From: CAZLKN01 sp964560135 | Lineage (GTDB): Bacteria; Actinomycetota; JAICYB01 | Reading direction: 5' to 3' | DNA: 14,917 nt | Assembly (NCBI GenBank): GCA_964560135.1 | Contig: CAZLKN010000066.1 | Span: 1-14,917, forward strand | Part shown: positions 6,691-12,808 of the stretch, in pieces | How positions within the stretch are numbered: position 1 is the first letter of the stretch | Layout: each line of letters starts with the position of its first letter | Program-made: the position numbers and the translations under genes | Notes under the pieces: model-generated | Seen by the model: the letters and a program-made list of their open reading frames with translations, nothing else | The model's database searches: none | What the model was told of the DNA's origin: nothing

Positions 6691-7554
6691 TCAGCGCCCG
6701 GCGGCCTGCTCGATCGCGGTGAGTTCGGTTTCGTCGAGCTCGAGCAGCGCCGCGGCCACGTTCTCCTCGAAATGCTCCAGGGACGAAGTCCCCGGGATCA
6801 CGAGCATCTTCGGGGAGCGGTGGAGCAGCCACGCCAGGACGAGCTGCGCGGGGCTCGAATCGTGGCGCCGCGCGACCCGGCGCATCCGTCCGGAGGTCGC
6901 GGTCAGCTCGCCGGCGCCGAGCGGGAACCAGGGGATGAAGGCGATGTCCCGTCGTTCGCAGGCTTCGAGGACGGGCTCCGCATCCCGGTCCGCGAGGTTG
7001 TAGCGGTTCTGGACGGACACCACCTCGACGAGCTCGCTCGCGCGTTCGAGGTGCTCGACGGTGACGTTGGACAGCCCGATGTGCCGGATCTTCCCCTCCG
7101 CCTGTAGGTCCCGCAGCGCGCCGACCGACTCCTCGAACGGCACCTTCGGGTCGACGGTGTGGAGCTGGTGAACGTCGATGGTCTCCACCCTCAGGCGCCG
7201 CAGGCTCCCCTCGCACGCCTCCCGGAGATGCTCCGGGCGGCAGTCGGGCTCCCAGCGGCCCGGGCCGGGGCGGACCAGGCCCCCCTTGGTGGCGATCACC
7301 ACCTCCTCGGGGTACGGGTGCAACGCCTCGGCGACCACGAGCTCGCTGACCTCCGGACCGTAGCTGTCGGCGGTGTCGATGAAGGTCACGCCCCGCTCCA
7401 CGACCCGGCGCAGGAGCCGGTGCGCGGCCGGACGGTCGGGGGGATCACCCCAGACCCCGGGCCCGGTGACACGCATCGCTCCGAAACCCATGCGGTTGAC
7501 GAATCGATCGCCGATCTGGACCCGTCCGGCGCCGGCTGCGGTGCTCTCACTCAT
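6691..7554 (-). CDS. Aldo/keto reductase (287 aa)
   Basis: This is an NADP(H)-dependent oxidoreductase of the aldo/keto reductase TIM-barrel superfamily, cytosolic, interconverting carbonyls and alcohols. The catalytic tetrad is visible: D60 and Y65 in FIDTADSYGPE, K90 in VIATKGGL and H132 in VHQLHTVDP. Later barrel motifs follow: HIGLSNVTVEHL (158-169), VQNRYNLADRDAE (181-193), FIPWFPLGAGEL (206-217) and the cofactor-phosphate segment VIPGTSSLEHFEENV (252-266). The N-terminus, VQIGDRFVNRMGFGAMRVTG, is typical of the YajO/oxidoreductase-like bacterial branch. The start ATG at 7554 (MSESTAAGAG) is preferred over an in-frame ATG 39 bases upstream, which has no Shine-Dalgarno sequence and would add low-complexity residues; only a weak AGGG precedes 7554. 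It is divergent from the second crotonase gene with 55 bases between starts. The substrate cannot be inferred. Confidence 0.93.
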   Translation of the reverse strand: MSESTAAGAGRVQIGDRFVNRMGFGAMRVTGPGVWGDPPDRPAAHRLLRRVVERGVTFIDTADSYGPEVSELVVAEALHPYPEEVVIATKGGLVRPGPGRWEPDCRPEHLREACEGSLRRLRVETIDVHQLHTVDPKVPFEESVGALRDLQAEGKIRHIGLSNVTVEHLERASELVEVVSVQNRYNLADRDAEPVLEACERRDIAFIPWFPLGAGELTATSGRMRRVARRHDSSPAQLVLAWLLHRSPKMLVIPGTSSLEHFEENVAAALLELDETELTAIEQAAGR

Positions 7555-7609
7555 CCCTGTATCTGTACCCGTTGGACCCGGCCCCCGGCACATCGGGCAT
7601 CATCGCTGC

Positions 7610-8371
7610 ATGCCGCTGGTGGAGATCGGGGACGCGGGCGAGGTGCGGATGATCACGCTGTGCCGCCCCGACCGGCTCAACGCGCTCGGACGCGAGATGA
7701 GAGAGGCGCTGGAGGACGCGGTGCGCGACACCGCCGAGAGCGATGCCCGGATCGTCGTCCTCCGGGGATCGGGACGGGCGTTCTCCGCGGGCGCCGACCT
7801 CAAAGACCCGGATCTACCCGATCCCGGCGCGACCTGGACGGCCCGCCGCCGCGCCGCCGGTCGCTGGGGACGGCTGCTCGACGACATCGAGGCCCTCCCC
7901 CAGGTCACCGTGGCCGCCCTGCACGGGCCGGTGGTCGGCGGGGCCGCGCTCCTCGCCGTCGCCTGCGACCTGCGGGTCGCCGCCCCCGACCTCGCGCTGG
8001 CGATCCCCGAGGTCGCGCTCGGGATCCCGCTCACCTGGGGTGGGATCCCACGGCTGATGCGCGAGATCGGCGTCCCGCGCACCCGCGAGCTGATCCTCAC
8101 CGGACGCCGGCTGGGGGCCGATGAGGCACTGGCCTGGGGGTTGGTCCATCGCGTCGGTGAGCCGGACGCCGAGCTGTCGCATCTCCTCGACGAGCTCCGC
8201 TCGATGCCGGCGGGGGCGCTGGCCGTTTCCAAGGACGCGCTCCGCGCCCACGGCCGCGCGACGGTGTCCCCGGAAGCCGCGTGGTCGGATCCCGACCTCC
8301 TCGACGCCGCCCGGCGCGACCCCGAAGGCGAGGAGGCCCTGCAGGCCTATCTCGAAGGACTCGGCCGATGA
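7610..8371 (+). CDS. Enoyl-CoA hydratase/isomerase (crotonase) family protein, one-glutamate type (253 aa)
   Basis: This crotonase-fold acyl-CoA enzyme has oxyanion-hole segments GRAFSAGADLKDPD (55-68) and HGPVVGGAALLAVACD (105-120). The position of rat hydratase Glu144 is leucine (L114), while the Glu164 counterpart is kept as E134 in IPEVALGIPLTWGG. Loss of the first glutamate is seen in crotonases that are isomerases or have other activities, so a standard hydratase reaction is not assured. The family motif GGIPRLMREIG and the LILTGRRLGADEALAWGLVHRV segment follow normally. Length is typical. The start ATG at 7610 gives MPLVEIGDAGEVRMITLCRP; no Shine-Dalgarno sequence precedes it, so initiation may be leaderless or nearly so. 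Its TGA overlaps the ATG of the short-chain dehydrogenase by 4 bases (ATGA), indicating a coupled two-gene operon. Confidence 0.9.
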   Translation: MPLVEIGDAGEVRMITLCRPDRLNALGREMREALEDAVRDTAESDARIVVLRGSGRAFSAGADLKDPDLPDPGATWTARRRAAGRWGRLLDDIEALPQVTVAALHGPVVGGAALLAVACDLRVAAPDLALAIPEVALGIPLTWGGIPRLMREIGVPRTRELILTGRRLGADEALAWGLVHRVGEPDAELSHLLDELRSMPAGALAVSKDALRAHGRATVSPEAAWSDPDLLDAARRDPEGEEALQAYLEGLGR

Positions 8372-9219
8372 CGCGATCCCGGGTGGCTCTCGTGACCGGG
8401 TGCTCATCGGGGATCGGACGGTCCACGTGCGAGCGGTTCCTGGCCGAAGGCTTCCGCGTCTACGCGACGGCCCGTCGTCCGGAGACGCTGGCCGACCTCG
8501 AGCGCGCCGGTGCGCGGGCCCTGCCGCTCGACGTCACCGACGAGGACTCGATGGTGCGCGCCGTGCAGGAGGTTCAGACCGCTGAAGGGGCCGTCGGGAT
8601 CCTGGTGAACAACGCGGGCTACGGGCTCGAGGTCACCATCGAGCAGGGAGGGATGGACGACGTCCGTCGGCAGTTCGAGACCAACGTCTTCGGGCTCGCC
8701 CGCCTCACGCAGCTCGTCCTTCCCGGCATGCGGAAGCAGGGATGGGGCCGCGTGATCAACGTCTCCTCCATGGGGGGCCGGATGGCCTTCCCCGGCGGGG
8801 GCTACTACCACGCCTCGAAGTACGCCGTGGAGGCGATATCCGACGCCCTGCGCTTCGAGGTGCGGCCCTTCGGGATCAGGGTCTCGGTGATCGAGCCCGG
8901 CATCGTGCTCACGGCCTTCGGCGACACCTCCCGGCAGAACATCCCCCGCGGGAGCGGAGACGACCCGTACGCGGTGTTCAACGAGGGCCTGGATCACAAG
9001 ATCGCCGACGCCTTCGAGGGCACGCTCGCGAAGCTCGCCTCCTCGCCGGACGCGGTCGCCCGGAGGATCCTGCACGCAGCGACCTCCCGGTGGCCGAAGA
9101 CCCGGTACCGCGTCGGGGTGGACGCGCGCTCGGTGATCGTCCTCAGGCGCCTGCTGCCGGACCGTGCCTTCGATCTGGTTCTCCGGGCCCAGTTCCCCCA
9201 CGCCAAGCGCCGTCGCTGA
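8368..9219 (+). CDS. Short-chain dehydrogenase/reductase, classical SDR (283 aa)
   Basis: This is a Rossmann-fold NAD(P)-dependent oxidoreductase. It shows the cofactor motif TGCSSGIG (10-17), LDVTDEDS (54-61) for the adenine pocket, NNAG (81-84), the catalytic serine in NVSSMGG (S134) and YHASK (Y147, K151). An arginine follows the second beta strand (ATARRPE), which suits NADP(H). The C-terminal part is longer than a minimal SDR and ends in a hydrophobic/basic segment (VIVLRRLLPDRAFDLVLRAQ), as in SDRs of the retinol/17-beta-hydroxysteroid dehydrogenase-like group. It could oxidise the 3-hydroxyacyl-CoA made by the upstream crotonase, but that link rests on gene coupling only. The start ATG at 8368 overlaps the crotonase stop; GAAGGA at about 8353-8358 may be its ribosome-binding site. 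It is followed by tRNA-Cys. Confidence 0.93.
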   Translation: MTRSRVALVTGCSSGIGRSTCERFLAEGFRVYATARRPETLADLERAGARALPLDVTDEDSMVRAVQEVQTAEGAVGILVNNAGYGLEVTIEQGGMDDVRRQFETNVFGLARLTQLVLPGMRKQGWGRVINVSSMGGRMAFPGGGYYHASKYAVEAISDALRFEVRPFGIRVSVIEPGIVLTAFGDTSRQNIPRGSGDDPYAVFNEGLDHKIADAFEGTLAKLASSPDAVARRILHAATSRWPKTRYRVGVDARSVIVLRRLLPDRAFDLVLRAQFPHAKRRR

Positions 9220-9246
9220 CCGGCACGGTCGGTGGTGCGGATTGGG

Positions 9247-9252
9247 TATCCT
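9247..9252 (+). promoter_or_regulatory. Candidate -10 element of tRNA-Cys
   Basis: TATCCT lies 11 bases before the tRNA, so transcription would start a few bases upstream of the mature 5' end. No good -35 hexamer is visible at 16-18 bases upstream, and read-through from the SDR operon is an alternative. Confidence 0.3.
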
Positions 9253-9263
9253 TGGCTGTCCCC

Positions 9264-9334
9264 GGCGGCGTGGCCGAGTGGCTAGGCAGGGGACTGCAAA
9301 TCCCCGTACGGTGGTTCGATTCCGCCCGCCGCCT
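9264..9334 (+). tRNA. tRNA-Cys (anticodon GCA)
   Basis: A complete cloverleaf can be folded. The acceptor stem GGCGGCG (9264-9270) pairs with CGCCGCC (9327-9333), with discriminator T at 9334, as is usual for cysteine tRNAs. The D arm lies within GCCGAGTGGCTAGGC. The anticodon stem GGGGA/TCCCC (9289-9293 and 9301-9305) encloses CTGCAAA with anticodon GCA at 9296-9298. The T stem GGTGG/CCGCC encloses TTCGATT, with one G-T pair. The 71-base length without CCA fits tRNA-Cys. CCA is not encoded and would be added enzymatically. No integrase or duplicated tRNA 3' end lies nearby. Confidence 0.97.
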
Positions 9335-9342
9335 CGAAAAGC

Positions 9343-9372
9343 TGGAAGGGGAGCCGTGCGGCTCCCCTTCCA
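9343..9372. terminator. Bidirectional hairpin terminator between tRNA-Cys and the secreted-protein gene
   Basis: A perfect 13-base-pair stem (9343-9355 with 9360-9372) closes a GTGC loop. On the minus strand it is followed by GCTTTTCG, a short T run, so it works best as the terminator of the minus-strand secreted-protein gene. On the plus strand it is 8 bases after the tRNA and has no T run, but could still end tRNA transcription. Confidence 0.75.
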
Positions 9373-9396
9373 TCGATCAGCCTCGCGGGTTCAGGT

Positions 9397-10122
9397 TCAG
9401 GCGTCCGGCGACTCGTTCACGTAGGCGTCGCAGAACTCCGTGGCGTTCTCGGTGTCGTCCACGAGCTGGACCAAGCCGTGCCGCAACGGAGACGGCTCGG
9501 GCAGCGGCTCAGGGCTCCCGGTCAGGAACCGAGACTCCGCGGCGAAGTTCGACAACACCGCTCCGGGCTGCGGGTCACCGAGTTGGGCCATCGGCACGTC
9601 GATGACGATACGGCCGGGGGTCCCATCCTCCACGGTCCCGGTGGTTTCCCCGAGCGTGAAGAACTGTTCCCCGCCGGTGACGCTCGGGCCGAGGTACCCG
9701 TATGTGAAGATCACCCGGTCCAGCGCCCAGCGGGCGGAGACCCACCGGCGCTGCTGTGGGTCGTCCTCGACGGACTCGAAATCCCACAGCAGATAGAAGA
9801 TCGAGTTCGGCTGCGGACCGCTGAGCGACGCCACTTCGATCACACCGGTCACGTCGCCCGTGTCGTTGTCGCGGTTCAGCCAGGCCTTCGTGAGGTCGGT
9901 GCCCTCGCGGTACACGTCCCCCCATGGCGCCAAGCCCTCGTTCCCCGTGACGACGCCGTTGTAGTCACCGACCGGGTCGACGATGTTCGGGTTCTCCGCC
10001 GAGGTCTCGTCGATGTGCAGCGGGCAGCCGAAGTCGTCGGGCTCGTGGTCGGCCGCTGCCGGGACGACTCCCGGTCCGGCTATGAGCGCGGCTGCGAGCA
10101 AGAACGGTAGCGCTCTCCTCAT
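9397..10122 (-). CDS. Secreted protein of unknown function (241 aa)
   Basis: I do not recognise the family. The N-terminus is a clear Sec signal peptide: two arginines, a hydrophobic core LPFLLAAALIAGPGVV and an A-x-A site, with cleavage likely after A24 before DHEPDDFGC. The mature part, about 217 residues, is acidic and rich in Asp, Gly, Pro and aromatic residues, with alternating hydrophobic stretches (SIFYLLWDFE, RVIFTYGYLG, GRIVIDVPM, HGLVQLVDD) that suggest an all-beta domain. DPVGDYNG and APWGDVYREGTDLTKAWL resemble calcium-site-like or sandwich-edge motifs, but this is only an impression. Two cysteines, C33 and C231, near the ends of the mature chain could form a disulfide. There is no second membrane segment, lipobox or LPxTG motif, so it should be released. 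The start ATG at 10122 has GAGGAGGGG just upstream. Confidence 0.85.
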   Translation of the reverse strand: MRRALPFLLAAALIAGPGVVPAAADHEPDDFGCPLHIDETSAENPNIVDPVGDYNGVVTGNEGLAPWGDVYREGTDLTKAWLNRDNDTGDVTGVIEVASLSGPQPNSIFYLLWDFESVEDDPQQRRWVSARWALDRVIFTYGYLGPSVTGGEQFFTLGETTGTVEDGTPGRIVIDVPMAQLGDPQPGAVLSNFAAESRFLTGSPEPLPEPSPLRHGLVQLVDDTENATEFCDAYVNESPDA

Positions 10123-10196
10123 GTCCCCTCCTCGGAATTGTGGACGCACACGCCTACCTTCGACGTCTGCGCCCGCATCCCTGCCGGAAGGCGGCG

Positions 10197-10562
10197 TTAG
10201 GCGGAGCGCACGCGCTGGGAGCGCAGCCGCGCCCCCAGCGGCATCCGGAGGCTTCCGGCGGGAGCGGCTGCCGGCAGTTCCCTGAGGAGGCGAGACACCC
10301 GGCGGGCCGCACCCTTCGGTACCAGCACGTGACCGGGGGCCGCTGGATGCAGGTGGAGCGACAGATGCTCGGGGTCGGTCTCCACGGCCACCCAGTTCTC
10401 GGTGATGAGCCGGGAGGTGTCGGGCTCTCCGAACCCGCACCCTGCAAGCTCGATCCGGACCTCCTGCCAGGTCGACGCGTGCTGTTCGTACAGCTCGCCG
10501 GCCAAGACGGCGAACCTGCGTCTGGCCTCCCGGGGCCCGGATGTCTGCTTCCCGATGCGCAT
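10197..10562 (-). CDS. Conserved-looking hypothetical protein (121 aa)
   Basis: This small soluble protein has no family I can name. It begins MRIGKQTSGPREARRRFAVL. It then has an alpha/beta-looking middle with a helix (AGELYEQHASTWQEVRIELA), a loop GCGFGEPDTSRL, and strands ENWVAVETD, HLSLHLHP and GHVLVPKG. It ends in a basic, arginine-rich helix and tail. There is no signal peptide or membrane segment. Support for a real gene: GAGGAGGGG lies about 8 bases before ATG 10562, the protein is not low-complexity, and it fits the gap between neighbours. The frame remains open upstream across the small membrane-protein and nagA genes, but that extension is antisense shadow. The secreted-protein gene follows 74 bases downstream on the same strand, so the two may share a transcript. 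Confidence 0.65.
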   Translation of the reverse strand: MRIGKQTSGPREARRRFAVLAGELYEQHASTWQEVRIELAGCGFGEPDTSRLITENWVAVETDPEHLSLHLHPAAPGHVLVPKGAARRVSRLLRELPAAAPAGSLRMPLGARLRSQRVRSA

Positions 10563-10691
10563 GGCGCCCCCCTCCTCGACCTGGTCCTCCCCCCCTTTCT
10601 CGGCATGCGGCTGCGCCATCTTGAACGCGCATGGATCCCTCATCCGGGGGTAAGGACCCGGCGACCGATCCGCGGCGACAAGGAGGAAGCC

Positions 10692-10847
10692 ATGTGGGTC
10701 ATCTTGCTTCTGATCCTGGCCCTGGTCCTCGGGGGCTTCGGGCTGTTCGTCGAAGCCCTCCGGTGGCTGCTGATCATCGCCCTCGTCCTGTTCGTGGTCG
10801 GCGCCTTCACCGGATGGCGTGGCCGCGCAGGTGGCAGGCCCGTCTGA
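10692..10847 (+). CDS. Small two-helix hydrophobic membrane protein (51 aa)
   Basis: The 51-residue protein consists of two membrane helices, WVILLLILALVLGGFGLFV (2-20) and RWLLIIALVLFVVGAFTGW (24-42), joined by a three-residue EAL turn, and a short basic tail WRGRAGGRPV that should face the cytoplasm. It resembles the 'hydrophobic protein' family of about 50-60 residues common in Streptomyces and other Actinobacteria, often stress-related but of unknown function. The start is well defined: AGGAGG (10681-10686) lies 5 bases before ATG 10692. An upstream GGGTAA (10648-10653) recalls a stress-sigma -10, but no matching GTTT -35 is present. A perfect hairpin follows the stop by 12 bases, so it is probably a single-gene unit. 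Confidence 0.8.
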   Translation: MWVILLLILALVLGGFGLFVEALRWLLIIALVLFVVGAFTGWRGRAGGRPV

Positions 10848-10859
10848 CGATCCGTCATC

Positions 10860-10887
10860 GGCCGGGCCCGGAGGTCCGGGCCCGGCC
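10860..10887 (+). terminator. Hairpin terminator after the small membrane protein
   Basis: GGCCGGGCCCGGA (10860-10872) and its exact reverse complement (10875-10887) form a 13-base-pair G/C stem around a 2-base loop, so the inner A-T pair probably opens. There is no T run, as in many high-GC terminators. It separates the small membrane-protein gene from nagA. Confidence 0.6.
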
Positions 10888-10937
10888 TCCACGACGTGAC
10901 GCGCAGAACCCCGCATACTTGAGCCCAGGGGGCATGC

Positions 10938-11978
10938 ATGCGGGAGATCCGAGCGGACGCACTCTTGACACCGGACCGCGAGGTCCGACCTGGAGCCATC
11001 ACCGTCGACGACGACGGATACCTGACCGCGGCCCCCGCATCGACACCCACCGAACCGCTGGAGGGGATCCTTCTCCCCGGGACCATCGACCTCCAGTGCA
11101 ACGGTACCGGCGGGAGGGACCTCGTCGAGGCCACCGACGAGGCGTTCGACCGGGTGGGGCGGATGCTGTTGGAAGCCGGAACCACCGCCTATTGTCCGAC
11201 GCTGCCATCGGCCCCCGCTGATTTCTACCCACGCTTCCTGGACGCCGCCGCCGCGGCCCGGACCAAGCCCGGACCACGCATACTCGGGGTCCACCTCGAA
11301 GGGCCGTACCTGAACCCGGTCCGCGCCGGCGCCCACGACCCCCGCAACCTCCGGTCACCGGATCTCGACGGGCTCGGCAACCTCCTCGACCGCCATCCGG
11401 ACCTCGTCCGCCTCGTCACCCTGGCCCCCGAGCTGCCCGGGGCCCTCGAGCTGATCGGCCTGTGCGTCGAGCGGGGCGTGACCGTGGCTCTGGGCCACAC
11501 CGACGCCACCGAAGAGCAGGCCGCCGCCGCCTTCGAGGCCGGCGCGACGATGGTCACCCACATGTTCAACGCGATGGCGCCCCTCCACCACCGGCAGGTC
11601 GGTGTCATCGGAGCGGCCCTGGCCAACCGGGAGGTCGGCTGCTCACTGATCGCCGACGGCTTTCACGTGCACCCGACCGTGGCGACGTTCGCGGCGCGGG
11701 CGCTCGGCCCCCGGCGGGGCATCCTGGTCTCCGATGCGGTGGCCCACCCCCGCACGGATCGGCTCGTGGGAGGTTTCTCGCTGCTGGACGGGTGCGTGGC
11801 CAACCTGTCGAGCTGGGGGATCCCCTTCCGGGACGCCGTGGCGATGGCCACGGCGACGGCCGCGGACGCCGTCGGCGCCGGCCCCCTCGGCCGCCTCGAG
11901 CCCGGCGCTCCCGCGGACGCCGTGCTCTGGCGGGACGGGAAGGTGGCCCAGGTGTGGCTCGGTGGTGAGCCGCTGTGA
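10938..11978 (+). CDS. nagA: N-acetylglucosamine-6-phosphate deacetylase-like amidohydrolase (346 aa)
   Basis: This TIM-barrel amidohydrolase is expected to remove acetate from GlcNAc-6-phosphate, giving GlcN-6-phosphate for glycolysis or wall synthesis. Family motifs in order: LLPGTIDLQCNGTGGRDL (45-62, with the Q-x-N-G of E. coli NagA), GVHLEGPYLN (117-126, metal glutamate E121), ALGHTDAT (184-191, H187), THMFNAMAPLHH (207-218, H208), LIADGFHVH (237-245) and the catalytic aspartate D266 in LVSDAVAH. After this the sequence is short: GGFSLLDGCVANL goes straight to SSWGIPFRDAVAMAT, so about 20 residues including the usual GTLAGS-LTM segment are missing. Activity and substrate therefore need checking. 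AGGGGG (10927-10932) lies 5 bases before ATG 10938; another ATG at 10934 is out of frame. CATACT at 10914-10919 may be the -10 element. Its stop overlaps the GNAT gene by 4 bases. Confidence 0.88.
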   Translation: MREIRADALLTPDREVRPGAITVDDDGYLTAAPASTPTEPLEGILLPGTIDLQCNGTGGRDLVEATDEAFDRVGRMLLEAGTTAYCPTLPSAPADFYPRFLDAAAAARTKPGPRILGVHLEGPYLNPVRAGAHDPRNLRSPDLDGLGNLLDRHPDLVRLVTLAPELPGALELIGLCVERGVTVALGHTDATEEQAAAAFEAGATMVTHMFNAMAPLHHRQVGVIGAALANREVGCSLIADGFHVHPTVATFAARALGPRRGILVSDAVAHPRTDRLVGGFSLLDGCVANLSSWGIPFRDAVAMATATAADAVGAGPLGRLEPGAPADAVLWRDGKVAQVWLGGEPL

Positions 11979-12799
11979 TCCGCCACGTCGAACTCGACCC
12001 CGGGACCGCCCCGGCCCTCGCAGCCTTCACACGGGTCGCCGGCGAGTTCGACATGCTCACGACCACGACGGTCCGCCGGGCGATCTTCTCCGACCCCGAC
12101 CCGCAGATCGTGGTGGGTGTCTACAACGGCGCCCTCGAGGCCGTCGGGGTGGCCGTGGTACGCGACGACCGCGGCTGGATCAAGTTCCTGGCCGTCCATC
12201 CGCGGTGCAGGCGACAGGGCATCGCCTCGGGTCTCCTCCAGAGTCTGGAGACGTTCTGCCAGAGCGAGGGAGCCAGGTCGATCGAGATGGGCGCGTGCGC
12301 TCCCTACTACGTGATGCCGGGCATCGACGTCCGGTACACGGAAGCGATCTGCTTCTTCGAGGCTGCCGGGTTCGAGCGTCGCGGAGAAGCGGTCAACCTG
12401 TCCTGTTCCCTGCGGGATGTGCCCGAACCCGATCGTGGGGTCCGGCCTGCGGAGGAAGCCGACCTCGACGGTCTCCGGTCCTGGGTGACCGACGCCCACC
12501 CCAACTGGCTGAACGAGATGGAACGGGCCGTCCGCCTCGGCACCTGCATCGTGCATGAGCAGACCGCGTTCGCCTGCTACGACGTGAACCGCGAGGGCTG
12601 GGTGGGCCCCATGGCCACCCACCCCCGTGAGCGGGGCGGCGGGTACGGACGCGCGGTGCTCCTCGGTGCCCTGCACGAGCTCCGGAACCGTGGCCACGAG
12701 CGTGCCGAGGTCGCCTGGGCCCAGGAGATCGCGTTCTACGTACGCGCCGTGGGGGCCCGGATCAACCGGGTGTTCTGGTGGTACCGCAAAGCCCTGTAG
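11975..12799 (+). CDS. Tandem-domain GNAT N-acetyltransferase (274 aa)
   Basis: The protein has two acetyl-CoA-binding GNAT domains. The first (about 1-145) has FLAVHPRCRRQGIASGLL, where RRQGIA is the pyrophosphate-binding loop, and ends with FFEAAGF. The second (about 153-274) has GPMATHPRERGGGYGRAVL with loop ERGGGYG and ends in GARINRVFWWYRKAL. The stretch YYVMPGIDVRYTEAICFFE is a distinctive segment that I associate with tandem GNATs of the clostridial glucosamine N-acetyltransferase GlmA type, from memory. GTG at 11975 overlaps the nagA TGA (GTGA), so the genes are coupled. Opposite chemistry on an amino sugar (deacetylation by NagA, acetylation here) would suit amino-sugar salvage, but other amine substrates are possible. 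It converges on the lipase gene with 9 bases between stops. Confidence 0.9.
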   Translation: MIRHVELDPGTAPALAAFTRVAGEFDMLTTTTVRRAIFSDPDPQIVVGVYNGALEAVGVAVVRDDRGWIKFLAVHPRCRRQGIASGLLQSLETFCQSEGARSIEMGACAPYYVMPGIDVRYTEAICFFEAAGFERRGEAVNLSCSLRDVPEPDRGVRPAEEADLDGLRSWVTDAHPNWLNEMERAVRLGTCIVHEQTAFACYDVNREGWVGPMATHPRERGGGYGRAVLLGALHELRNRGHERAEVAWAQEIAFYVRAVGARINRVFWWYRKAL

Positions 12800-12808
12800 G
12801 CCGAACGG

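Noticed and set aside
7555..7609. Divergent promoter pair between the aldo/keto reductase and second crotonase.
   Set aside because: TACAGA (minus) and CATCAT (plus) are near the starts, but neither fits a -10 well or has a -35, so no promoter is annotated.
9264..9334. tRNA-Cys as an attachment site for an integrated element.
   Set aside because: No integrase, no repeat of the tRNA 3' end and no shift to foreign-looking genes in the window.
10123..10632. Upstream extension of the secreted-protein frame.
   Set aside because: It would bury the signal peptide. ATG 10122 has a strong Shine-Dalgarno sequence and begins the signal sequence.
10621..10653. Possible SigB/SigF-type promoter (GGGTAA at 10648-10653) for the small membrane protein.
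   Set aside because: No GTTT-like -35 at 12-16 bases upstream; TTGAAC at 10621 has poor spacing. Not enough to call.
10563..11336. Upstream extension of the small minus-strand gene across the membrane-protein and nagA genes.
   Set aside because: It is antisense to two supported genes, and the extension is Gly/Asp/Gln-rich without homology. ATG 10562 has a good ribosome-binding site.
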